This document shows positions 8,416 through 16,539 of a stretch of DNA of 44,759 nt, piece by piece. Origin of the DNA: Eubacterium sp. UBA3279 (GTDB lineage: Bacteria; Bacillota; Clostridia; Lachnospirales; Lachnospiraceae); contig DETV01000025.1 of assembly GCA_002361775.1 (NCBI GenBank), forward strand, positions 1 through 44,759. The letters are read 5' to 3'. The notes under the pieces are model-generated. The model was not told the origin of the DNA. It saw only the letters and a program-made list of their open reading frames with translations, and did not search any database. How positions within the stretch are numbered: the first letter of the stretch is position 1; each line of letters opens with the position of its first letter. Made by a program: the position numbers and the translations under genes.

Positions 8416-10407
8416 TTAAGCCTGTGTAGGAGTGATGTTTGGAAGCATATATTTGAAGCAGCTCCACCACCACCATGGACCATTATATGGGTTCTCTGCG
8501 TTTGGATAGCCTTCCCAGTAAGTAGAGTTTGTAGGAACAAACTTAGTACCACTCTGGAAGTTGATGAAAGGCATATCTTTTACACATTCCTGAAGGAATT
8601 CTACATGCAGCTCATAAGATTTCTCACTTTCCGGATCTGTATTTGCCAGTTCACGGATAATCTCAGAAGCCCGTTCGTTATTCCAACGCAGTCCCTGTCC
8701 GGAACCAGTCTCACCCAGAGGTTTGATCAGTGCATTATCAAATCCGCTGATTGCAGAATAGAAGTCTTTCAGGATACCACCGGATGGCCAGTAACCAGCA
8801 ATGTCATAGTTACCCTGTCCACCGTCTACATCCCATGTTGCAGAAGATTTGGATGTGATTGTACACTGGAATCCAAATGCCTGTAACTGGTTGTAAGCAG
8901 CCTGTACGCCACGAGATGCCTGGAATTCTGCATCTGCCAGATAGCTCATTTCAAATGTGAAAGGTTTACCTTCGAAGTTCCATACACCATCAACTTTTTC
9001 AAGACCAGCTTTTTCCAGAAGTTTTGTAGCTGCTTCTTCGTCATGTTTCCACCAGCCTGCACCAAACATGGTAACCAGTTCTTCATCAGTTCCTTCAATC
9101 TGCAGTTTTTCAGCCATACGTTTTGCATAACCTGTATCGTATGGTTTGAATGTTGTTCCATCGCCCAGATCAAGCTCGAAGTTTTCCAACCATTCCTGCA
9201 TTGGGATTGTATATGTTTCCTGCAGGAACTGGGTATTGTTCATTAACGGGATAGGTGCTACACGACCAGCACCACCGAATGTATTCATAACGATCTGATC
9301 GATATCTAATGCCAGACAAATACCCCAACGGAAGTCTGGATTGTCAAACGGCGCGCCTTTACCGTGTGAGAATACAATACTCTTGGAACCTGGATCATCT
9401 GGGTTCGCATATGGGAATTCATTATACCAGCAGTTAATCTTGTCATTAGAAGCTTTCATAGTTTCAAACTCTTCCAGTGTAACTTCACACAGAAGGTCGA
9501 TCTCGTTATTGATCATAGCCATCTGTTTTGTGGTAGAGTCTGCAAATGTACGGAACCATACGTATTTCGGAGGTGTAGCATTTTCTGCATACTCGTACTG
9601 AAGCGGTCCGGCAATACCAAGTGTACTGTCTTTCCAGTCTTCACGCAGTTCGTACAGAACCCACATTCCTGTATCATCATAATCTTTCACAGTGTATGGA
9701 CCTGCTACAACAGGAGCTTCATCCTTAAATGTGGTAACGTCTGCCTGTTTGGAATAAATATGTTCCGGAACGATACGATAATCTGTTCCCCAAACAGTAA
9801 CGCCGTAACGCTGTACGAAACGTGGGAATGATTCTTTCATTGTAAATTTAACTGTATAATCGTCAACTTTTTCTACTTTGTCAATGTACAGGTTTGTAGC
9901 TGCACTTGCACCAATTGTATCATTTTCTTTGATCATGTTGAAAGTAAATACAACGTCGTCTGCAGTTACATCTTCGCCGTCAGACCATTTAATACCCTGA
10001 CGAATCTTCACTGTCCACTCTGTAAAGTCTTCATTGGACTCCGGCATACCGTCAGCGATTTCACCGTACTGTTCACCTTTTGCTGTGTCCATCTCCCACA
10101 GGTGTGCACTCATCATCTGATGAATACCAAATCCCATGGCTGTACCAGACATATAAGAGTTGAACTGACCTGGAGTATCTGTTTTGTTCTGACACTCAAC
10201 GATCAATGTTTCGGAACGTGGAGTTCCTACTTCTGTTGTAATACCTTCTGATGTTGCTGTTCCACTTCCGGAACCTTCTTCTTTCGTAGCAGAATCAGAT
10301 GTTGTTGGTTCTTTTGAATCCTTAGAACCGGAATCACCGCCGCAACCAGCGAGCATACCAACAACGAGTGTGGCTGCTGTTAACATTGCAACTAATTTCC
10401 TTCGCAT
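8416..10407 (-). CDS. Family 5 (Opp-type) substrate-binding lipoprotein
   Basis: A 663-residue extracellular solute-binding protein of SBP_bac_5 type. The signal peptide MRRKLVAMLTAATLVVGML ends in lipobox LAGC, then a Ser/Thr/Glu-rich linker leads into the mature domain with family motifs (GIKWSDGEDVTADDVVFTFN). I start at the ATG at 10407, because the upstream extension is not signal-like and GAAGGAGGG precedes this ATG. It is longer than a usual OppA (about 540), and its C-terminus is very rich in Trp (PWWWWSCF). Opp-type binding proteins in thermophiles and clostridia often bind oligosaccharides; the GH31 gene in the same cluster supports that here. Substrate is inferred, not shown. Confidence 0.9.
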   Translation of the reverse strand: MRRKLVAMLTAATLVVGMLAGCGGDSGSKDSKEPTTSDSATKEEGSGSGTATSEGITTEVGTPRSETLIVECQNKTDTPGQFNSYMSGTAMGFGIHQMMSAHLWEMDTAKGEQYGEIADGMPESNEDFTEWTVKIRQGIKWSDGEDVTADDVVFTFNMIKENDTIGASAATNLYIDKVEKVDDYTVKFTMKESFPRFVQRYGVTVWGTDYRIVPEHIYSKQADVTTFKDEAPVVAGPYTVKDYDDTGMWVLYELREDWKDSTLGIAGPLQYEYAENATPPKYVWFRTFADSTTKQMAMINNEIDLLCEVTLEEFETMKASNDKINCWYNEFPYANPDDPGSKSIVFSHGKGAPFDNPDFRWGICLALDIDQIVMNTFGGAGRVAPIPLMNNTQFLQETYTIPMQEWLENFELDLGDGTTFKPYDTGYAKRMAEKLQIEGTDEELVTMFGAGWWKHDEEAATKLLEKAGLEKVDGVWNFEGKPFTFEMSYLADAEFQASRGVQAAYNQLQAFGFQCTITSKSSATWDVDGGQGNYDIAGYWPSGGILKDFYSAISGFDNALIKPLGETGSGQGLRWNNERASEIIRELANTDPESEKSYELHVEFLQECVKDMPFINFQSGTKFVPTNSTYWEGYPNAENPYNGPWWWWSCFKYMLPNITPTQA

Positions 10408-10900
10408 TTCTTTCCCTCCTTCTAGGTGTTGAAATAATAAAGACAACTTTTCGACTCTTGTATTCAAAAATCCAGTTGCCTTTCCGTACAAATTTTCTCT
10501 CTGTCTGTACTTCATTTTCAGAATACTCTGTTGGCGCTTTTCATACAGATTCAAAAGAAAATCTATACTGTGCCCTTACCTCATCCTCCCATTTGTGTTT
10601 TTGTGCAATACTACTTCCATTTTCTTTTTTTATCTCTGTAATCCTTTCTTTATCCAAAAGATTATAGCAATATGTACAAAGAAATCATGTTTTTATGTGA
10701 TACTGCATTTTATTTGTCACATTAGAGAGTTTTAGGTTTGTGCATTTCTTATTTTTTGACCTGCAAATATTTTACCTCATAACGGAGCAGAAATCAATAG
10801 CAAATATAAAAAATATACAAAAATTTATCATACTTTCCCAATAATACAGTAACTATTTCCCACATTTTCCTTATATTTCTTGTTTTATTCATTAAAAAGC
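10408..10900 (-). promoter_or_regulatory. Long AT-rich leader and probable promoter of the Opp-type operon
   Basis: This non-coding stretch holds a TATAAT on the minus strand (complement of 10664-10669, within GCTATAATC) but no clear -35, so transcription may need an activator. The resulting leader would be over 200 bases. I see no known riboswitch in it. The part from about 10680 to 10900 is very AT-rich and shows no gene. Confidence 0.4.
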
Positions 10901-10901
10901 T

Positions 10902-10939
10902 AAAAAACCACCTTAAATCGACTTTAAAATGGTTTTTTT
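10902..10939 (-). terminator. Intrinsic terminator of the AGCS symporter gene
   Basis: AAAAAACCA (10902-10910) pairs with TGGTTTTTT (10930-10938). An inner TTAAA/TTTAA stem is separated by a two-base mismatch. It lies downstream of the symporter stop on the minus strand and ends in a T-rich tail. Confidence 0.75.
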
Positions 10940-10953
10940 AACATTAATCTTTA

Positions 10954-12303
10954 TTATTTATTATTTATTTCATATTCCTTCGTCAGCTTCCCAACAACTC
11001 CCACACACGCCAGAAGTCCGATCAGGTTAGGGAGTACCATCAATCCGTTAAACATATCAGATAATTCCCATACCAGTTCAACTTTCATAACTGATCCCAA
11101 AACCACAAATCCCAGAACCAATACGCCATATATCTTTACAGCTTTTTCTCCGATCAGAGAACGAACATTTACTTCTCCAAAATAATACCAGCCTACAATT
11201 GTTGTAAATGCAAAAAACAGCATACAAATAGCTATAAATATCTTTCCAAAGGAGCCAAATCCGGCATCAAAGGCGCTCTGTGCCAATTCCGAACCGGTCA
11301 GTCCGCTTCCTGTCACATCAGTAGAAAGGATTACCAGCGCTGTCAGTGTGAGAATAACAAAGGTATCAATAAACACACCCATCATAGCGATTATACCCTG
11401 ATCACAGGGATGTTTTACATCTGCAGTAGCATGGGCATGAGGTGTGGAACCCATACCGGCCTCATTAGAAAAAAGTCCTCTGGCAACTCCATATCGCATC
11501 GCCTTCTGAACAGTAACGCCAAGAACACCACCGGCAACAGCCTGAGGAGCAAACGCACCGACAAAAATATCTTTTATCGCTTTAACCACACCGTGAGGAA
11601 ACATACAAAGAATCACAACACAGCCCACAATATAAAGCAGCGCCATCAAAGGAACAATTTTTTCCGTTACTCTGGCAATTCTTTTAATCCCACCCAGGAA
11701 AATAATTCCCGCAATGACCGCTACGCAAATACCCACGATCAGAGAATCCACATGAAAAGCATTTGCAAAGGAAAGACCTATGGAATTTGACTGCACCATG
11801 TTCCCCATAAATCCCAGTGCAAGAATGATCGCAACAGAAAAGAATCCTGAAAGAAATTTACCGAATTTTCCTTTAAATATGTAGCGGATATAATATACCG
11901 GACCGCCTACAATAGTTCCATTCACATTCTTTCTGGTATGCTGCGCCATAACCGCTTCTCCATAAATAGTTGCCATTCCAAAAAAGGCGCTCACCCACAT
12001 CCAGAAAATAGCTCCCGCACCGCCGGAAGCAATTGCCGTAGCTGCGCCGGCTATATTACCGGTTCCCACTTGCGCCGCAATGGCCGTGGTCAGAGCCTGA
12101 AAAGAACTGAGTCCATTTTCTCCATTTTTCCCATGAAGAGAAAAATTACCAAACAAGGATTTCATTCCCACCTTAAATTTCCGTATCTGAACAAACCGTA
12201 ACTTTACCGTAAAGATTATCCCTGCCCCCACCAGTAACAGCAGCAATGCATAATCCCACAAAAACGTATTGACACAATCCACTACACCAGTAATAAATTT
12301 CAT
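10954..12303 (-). CDS. Alanine/glycine:cation symporter (AGCS family)
   Basis: A 449-residue membrane protein with about 10-11 helices and the AGCS signatures: SSFQALTTAIAAQVGTGNIA near residue 70, the GGPVYYI motif, and SNEAGMGSTPHAHA. It imports alanine or glycine with Na+ (or H+). I start at the ATG at 12303, preceded by GAGGGACAAAAA; the longer frame has no ribosome site. It is monocistronic, with its own promoter, a tandem glycine riboswitch and a terminator in the leader, so glycine rather than alanine is likely the physiological cue. Confidence 0.93.
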   Translation of the reverse strand: MKFITGVVDCVNTFLWDYALLLLLVGAGIIFTVKLRFVQIRKFKVGMKSLFGNFSLHGKNGENGLSSFQALTTAIAAQVGTGNIAGAATAIASGGAGAIFWMWVSAFFGMATIYGEAVMAQHTRKNVNGTIVGGPVYYIRYIFKGKFGKFLSGFFSVAIILALGFMGNMVQSNSIGLSFANAFHVDSLIVGICVAVIAGIIFLGGIKRIARVTEKIVPLMALLYIVGCVVILCMFPHGVVKAIKDIFVGAFAPQAVAGGVLGVTVQKAMRYGVARGLFSNEAGMGSTPHAHATADVKHPCDQGIIAMMGVFIDTFVILTLTALVILSTDVTGSGLTGSELAQSAFDAGFGSFGKIFIAICMLFFAFTTIVGWYYFGEVNVRSLIGEKAVKIYGVLVLGFVVLGSVMKVELVWELSDMFNGLMVLPNLIGLLACVGVVGKLTKEYEINNK

Positions 12304-12354
12304 TTTTTGTCCCTCATTTTCCTTCGTATTTTCCAAGTTTTTACACATATGCAC

Positions 12355-12381
12355 AAAAAAAGATCCAGGAATCCCTGAACC
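12355..12381 (-). terminator. Terminator in the glycine riboswitch expression platform
   Basis: On the minus strand GGTTCAGG, loop GATT, then CCTGGATC (8 pairs including two G-T) is followed by seven T. It lies between the riboswitch and the symporter start codon, which fits transcriptional control by glycine. Confidence 0.75.
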
Positions 12382-12429
12382 TTATATCTGCATAAAACAA
12401 AAAAGTGTAGTTTTCTGTCTCACACCGCT

Positions 12430-12606
12430 TCAACACTGTCCTTTTGCCTGAGAGATTCGCAGCTTTCGCCACTTTCACCTTCGGCACCCATCATAAGGGA
12501 TTCTCCAGAGAGCCATCCGATTACAGTCTCATCTCCTTTTCAAAAGAGATACCTGAGAGCATTATTCCTTCGGCGGGTAATCGTTGCTGTTTCTGTGGAC
12601 AGCAAC
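12430..12606 (-). ncRNA. Tandem glycine riboswitch
   Basis: Read on the minus strand, both aptamers show the diagnostic conserved pieces. Aptamer 1 has GCCGAAGGAATAATGCTCTC then AGGTAT, and ends with CTCTCTGGAGA. Aptamer 2 has GTGCCGAAGGTGAAA, then GCGAATCTCTCAGGCAAAA and GGACAG. A short 5' hairpin (GTTGCTGT/ACAGCAAC) opens the leader. This is the arrangement of gcvT-type glycine riboswitches. In Gram-positive bacteria such elements often control glycine cleavage or Na+:alanine/glycine symporters, as here. Confidence 0.93.
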
Positions 12607-12668
12607 ATAAAAACCTACTTTCCTGCAATCTTCCATTGGCCTATATGCAATTTTCTCGAACAAACAGT

Positions 12669-12698
12669 ATTATATACACAAAGCTCCCTGCTTGTCAA
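12669..12698 (-). promoter_or_regulatory. Promoter of the glycine riboswitch / symporter transcript
   Basis: On the minus strand, TTGACA (12698-12693), an 18-base spacer and TATAAT (12674-12669) match consensus exactly. Transcription should start near 12662, about 55 bases before the riboswitch. Confidence 0.85.
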
Positions 12699-12794
12699 TA
12701 CAAAATGTCTTTTTCACAAAAACATTTGTCTTTTCACAAAGTATATCTTATCCAAGATGAAAGGGTTCTTATTTCGAAGGACAGATTTTCCCCG

Positions 12795-12878
12795 AAAAAC
12801 AAAAACAGAGCTGTCGCCTTAAACATAATTCTGAAATGTATCAATATTCCAGATATGCGTTTCATACGACAGCTCCGT
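12795..12878 (-). terminator. Terminator of the beta-galactoside operon (after galT)
   Basis: On the minus strand ACGGAGCTGTCG (12878-12867) pairs with CGACAGCTCTGT (12816-12805), 12 pairs with one G-T, around a 50-base loop. TTTTTGTTTTT follows. It lies just past the galT stop. Confidence 0.75.
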
Positions 12879-12889
12879 CTTCTTATTTC

Positions 12890-14410
12890 TTATACGCTTT
12901 CAATAAATCTGAGGAAGGCAGTTCTTCCTTCTTCTGTACATTTATACACTCCTGCGTGCTCCAGAACTTTCATAAATACGATTCCGATTTCTTTTTTCAG
13001 AATATCTTCTACATTTTCTTCCGTAAAAGTATATTTCTCTTTCAGTTCATCCACCCAATCTGCGTGTTTTTCCAGAGTTTCATCTGCTCTCAGATCATCT
13101 CCATTTACGATAGCTTTGCACAGTCCTTCAATTTCCCCTTTCAGACGAGCCGGAAGCACTGCCAGTCCCATAACCTCAATCAAACCGATATTCTCTTTTT
13201 TGATATGATGAAGTTCTGCATGAGGATGATATACGCCCAGAGGATGTTCTTCTGTGGTAATGTTATTTCTCAGCACCAGATCCATCTCAAACAGATCTCC
13301 TCTCTTACGGGCTATCGGGGTAATGGTATTGTGCGGCTCACCCTCTGTCTCAGCGAAAATAAAGGCATCTTCGTCAGTATAGCCTCTCCATTTCAGAAGA
13401 ATTTTATCTGCCAGTTCAATCAACCGCTCTGTATCCGGTCCACTGATACGGATAACAGACATAGGCCATTTTACAATTCCCGCTTTCACATCTTCAAATC
13501 CCGCAAAAGTCACTTCTTTCTCAATCGGCGCTTTTGCCATGGCAAATTCATAGTGACCGCCCTGGAAATGATCATGGCTCAAGATAGAACCGCCTACGAT
13601 AGGCAGATCCGCATTGGAACCCACAAAATAATGAGGGAATTGTTTTACAAAATCAAATAATTTTGCAAAGGTTGCCCGTTCGATCTTCATAGGTACGTGC
13701 TGTGAATTGAAAACAATACAATGCTCGTTATAATATACATAAGGAGAGTACTGGAAGCCCCAGTCACTGTTATTGATCCTCACCGGGATAATCCTGTGAT
13801 TCTGTCTTGCCGGATGATTCAGACGACCTGCATATCCTTCATTTTCTACGCACAAAAGACATTTTGGATAAGATGTCTGTTTTGCCAGCTTTGCTGCTGC
13901 AATTGCTTTAGGATCTTTTTCCGGTTTAGACAGATTAATGGTGATATCCAGATCCCCATACTCTGTAGGCGCTACCCATTTCATATCCTTCGCAATCCGG
14001 TAACGGCGAATATAATCTGTATCCTGGCTGAATTTGTAATGAGCATCTGTAGCTTTTACCGGATCCTCTTTATACAATTCCCAGAAACGGCGAATCACAT
14101 TGCCTGGGCGGTCCACCAGAAGGCTCATCACCTTTGTGTCAAACAAATCCCGGTAACCCACGCTGTTTTCTTCCAGAATTCCCTGTTCATACGCATAATC
14201 ACAGATATCCGAAAGAATACTCTCCAGTTCACCTACTATCGTCTGATCTTTTCCGTCAAACTCCAACACCTGCTCCAACGCCTCATCATCTATGGCGTCC
14301 ATTTTCAGCAGTTCCAGTATTTTATTCACGGTATAGCGCTTATCCTCTGCCTCAATCAACCCTGTTGCCAATCCATACTGCACAAGTTTTACAATACTCG
14401 TCTGAATCAT
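12890..14410 (-). CDS. galT: UDP-glucose--hexose-1-phosphate uridylyltransferase (class II GalT)
   Basis: A 506-residue enzyme that swaps UMP between UDP-glucose and galactose-1-phosphate in the Leloir pathway. It is of the Firmicutes class II type, longer than E. coli GalT (348). The conserved region PKCLLCVENEGYAGRLNHPA and the HDH-type active-site segment GSILSHDHFQGGHYEF are present. It starts 24 bases after the GH42 gene behind GGAGAGGAAA and is the last gene of the operon. No galK or galE is in the window, so galactose kinase and epimerase must be supplied from elsewhere. Confidence 0.95.
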   Translation of the reverse strand: MIQTSIVKLVQYGLATGLIEAEDKRYTVNKILELLKMDAIDDEALEQVLEFDGKDQTIVGELESILSDICDYAYEQGILEENSVGYRDLFDTKVMSLLVDRPGNVIRRFWELYKEDPVKATDAHYKFSQDTDYIRRYRIAKDMKWVAPTEYGDLDITINLSKPEKDPKAIAAAKLAKQTSYPKCLLCVENEGYAGRLNHPARQNHRIIPVRINNSDWGFQYSPYVYYNEHCIVFNSQHVPMKIERATFAKLFDFVKQFPHYFVGSNADLPIVGGSILSHDHFQGGHYEFAMAKAPIEKEVTFAGFEDVKAGIVKWPMSVIRISGPDTERLIELADKILLKWRGYTDEDAFIFAETEGEPHNTITPIARKRGDLFEMDLVLRNNITTEEHPLGVYHPHAELHHIKKENIGLIEVMGLAVLPARLKGEIEGLCKAIVNGDDLRADETLEKHADWVDELKEKYTFTEENVEDILKKEIGIVFMKVLEHAGVYKCTEEGRTAFLRFIESV

Positions 14411-14434
14411 TTTCCTCTCCTGCCTTTCATTTTT

Positions 14435-16468
14435 TTACAAAACTGTTTTCTTTTTCAGAACCACCGTTCCCAAACTCTCCACAGTTCCGTCATACTCTCC
14501 CAGCCATACCGGATACTCCTCCACCGGAAGCTTGATTTCCGCCGGCTGGCGGTTAAAGTTTTGTACAAATACATAAACTGCATCCTGGCTCTCTCTCGTG
14601 GTAACTTCCACACCATTGGGAATATGATTGATCAGTCGTTTTACACCGGCTTCCGTTACAATCTTACGGTAAACCTCATCATAAAATCCCTGTTCAAAGT
14701 CAGCGCATACATAGTAAGCAGTACCTTCTCCAAAAGAATTTCCGGTGAGCGCCGGCATTCCTGCATAAAAATCAGAACCATACGTCATCAGAACTTCCGC
14801 TGTGGAAGGTTTTACCAGATCGCAGAGATTTGTACAGGTATATTCTTTTGCCAGATGAAGGGAATTTCCTTTTACGGGATGGCCCGTATTAGATTCTCCA
14901 TCATACAATCCGTCAATCTCCGTACTTCTCAATCCCATCACATCCATGATTCCATAGGGCGTTCCTCCCAGGAAACAAAGATCCGTATCATCTACAATAC
15001 CAGACCAGTATGTGAGAATAAACTTTCCGCCTTTTTCCACGTAACGGCGAACTTTATCTTCAAAACCTCCACGGAACATATATAACATTGGCGCTGCCAC
15101 CACCTGGTATCCGTCCAATTCCTGTTCCATATCAATCATATCCACATCTAATCCCAGCTTGCGGAATGCATAATAGGATTTTTCTACTGCTTCCTTATAG
15201 AATAGACCTGCATTTCTTGGTCCCTGTGCGTCTTCCATTGCCCAACGGCTTTCCCAGTCAAATACCACAGCCACTTTCGCATTAACATTTGCCCCTGAAA
15301 TCTCAGAAAGTTTTTCCAGAGAATCGCCTACCTGGCTGACTTCTTTAAACACTCTGGTATCATCGCCGCCATAATGATCGATCACTGCTCCATGGAATTT
15401 TTCAGAAGATCCCTGACTCTGACGAAGCTGGAAATACTGAACACTGTCAGAACCATGAGCAATCGCCTGCATGGATGCCGCGTGAAGCATTCCCGGTTTC
15501 TTTAATTTACTTACCGGCTGCCAGTTTGTAGCTGACGGACAGCTTTCCATCAAAAGGAATGGTTTTTTCTGGATGCTGCGCATAATGTCATGCTGCATAC
15601 CGTCATCCATAGCTGTAAGGTATTCCTGTTTTTTGTGCCACTGAGGATAATTATCCCAGGAAACTATATCTATAATATCAGCAAATTTATGATAGTTCAA
15701 TCCCCGGAAATCATACATCATATTGATTGTGACAGGTTTTTGTGAACCCCCATCACGGATAGCCTGAATTTCATGTTTCACAAAATCAACAGTCCGGTCT
15801 GTAACAAATCGTTTCCAGTCCAGATTCAGTCCATGAAGCGCCCCTTCTCCTCTGGAAGACGGACTTTCCACCTGTTCAAAGCTATTATAGGTATGACTCC
15901 AGAAAGTAGTAGCCCACGCTCTGTTCAAATTCTCTATGGTCTGGTATTTTTCCTTCAGCCATTTGCGAAATTCTGCCTGACACAACGGACAATGACAATC
16001 TCCTCCGTACTCATTAGAAATGTGCCATGCGATTACTCCCGGATGATTTCCGAATCTTTTTGCCAGTTCCATATTCATAATCCTGGTTTTCTCCCGATAA
16101 ACCGGAGATGTGTAGCAATGATTATGACGTCCTCCAAATAAATTTCTGTGACGGGATTCATCCACCCTTAAAACTTCCGGATATTTGTCCGTCATCCATT
16201 TTGGTCTTGCGCCGCTGGGCGTTGCAAGCATAACAGAAATACCATTCTCATACAGCCGGTCAATAATCTTCTCCATCCATTCAAAATGAAATACCCCTTC
16301 TTCCGGTTCCAGAGTAGACCAGGAAAAAATACCCATAGATACTTCATTAATTTTGGCTTTTTGGAAATATTCAATATCTTTTTCCAGAATTTCAGGCATA
16401 TGAAGCCACTGTTCCGGATTGTAATCTCCCCCATGAATCAATTTACCAAAATTCACTTCTTTGCTCAT
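14435..16468 (-). CDS. GH42 beta-galactosidase
   Basis: A 677-residue glycoside hydrolase family 42 enzyme. The acid/base Glu is at about 153 in WHISNEYGGD and the nucleophile Glu at about 308 in FLLMESCPS. Zn-site cysteines of the family are visible at about 118 (RHNHC) and 158-163 (CHCPLC). A trimerisation-type domain (about 390-600) and a small C-terminal beta domain follow. No signal peptide. I start at the ATG at 16468 (SKEVNFG), because GGAGG (16474-16478) lies 5 bases upstream; the longer frame would start inside that site. Family 42 enzymes usually prefer galacto-oligosaccharides or galactans over lactose, so it may complement the GH2 enzyme next to it. Confidence 0.93.
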   Translation of the reverse strand: MSKEVNFGKLIHGGDYNPEQWLHMPEILEKDIEYFQKAKINEVSMGIFSWSTLEPEEGVFHFEWMEKIIDRLYENGISVMLATPSGARPKWMTDKYPEVLRVDESRHRNLFGGRHNHCYTSPVYREKTRIMNMELAKRFGNHPGVIAWHISNEYGGDCHCPLCQAEFRKWLKEKYQTIENLNRAWATTFWSHTYNSFEQVESPSSRGEGALHGLNLDWKRFVTDRTVDFVKHEIQAIRDGGSQKPVTINMMYDFRGLNYHKFADIIDIVSWDNYPQWHKKQEYLTAMDDGMQHDIMRSIQKKPFLLMESCPSATNWQPVSKLKKPGMLHAASMQAIAHGSDSVQYFQLRQSQGSSEKFHGAVIDHYGGDDTRVFKEVSQVGDSLEKLSEISGANVNAKVAVVFDWESRWAMEDAQGPRNAGLFYKEAVEKSYYAFRKLGLDVDMIDMEQELDGYQVVAAPMLYMFRGGFEDKVRRYVEKGGKFILTYWSGIVDDTDLCFLGGTPYGIMDVMGLRSTEIDGLYDGESNTGHPVKGNSLHLAKEYTCTNLCDLVKPSTAEVLMTYGSDFYAGMPALTGNSFGEGTAYYVCADFEQGFYDEVYRKIVTEAGVKRLINHIPNGVEVTTRESQDAVYVFVQNFNRQPAEIKLPVEEYPVWLGEYDGTVESLGTVVLKKKTVL

Positions 16469-16539
16469 ACATACCTCCATTTTTCCGCCGAAAATCCACA
16501 GTCACACTTTTGTCTGCAGATTTTCAGCAGAATTTTCTT

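Noticed and set aside
13721..15085. A 454-codon plus-strand open frame across galT and GH42.
   Set aside because: It crosses two genes with clear catalytic motifs on the other strand, and its translation is low-complexity and rich in His/Ile/Phe, as expected for an antisense frame.
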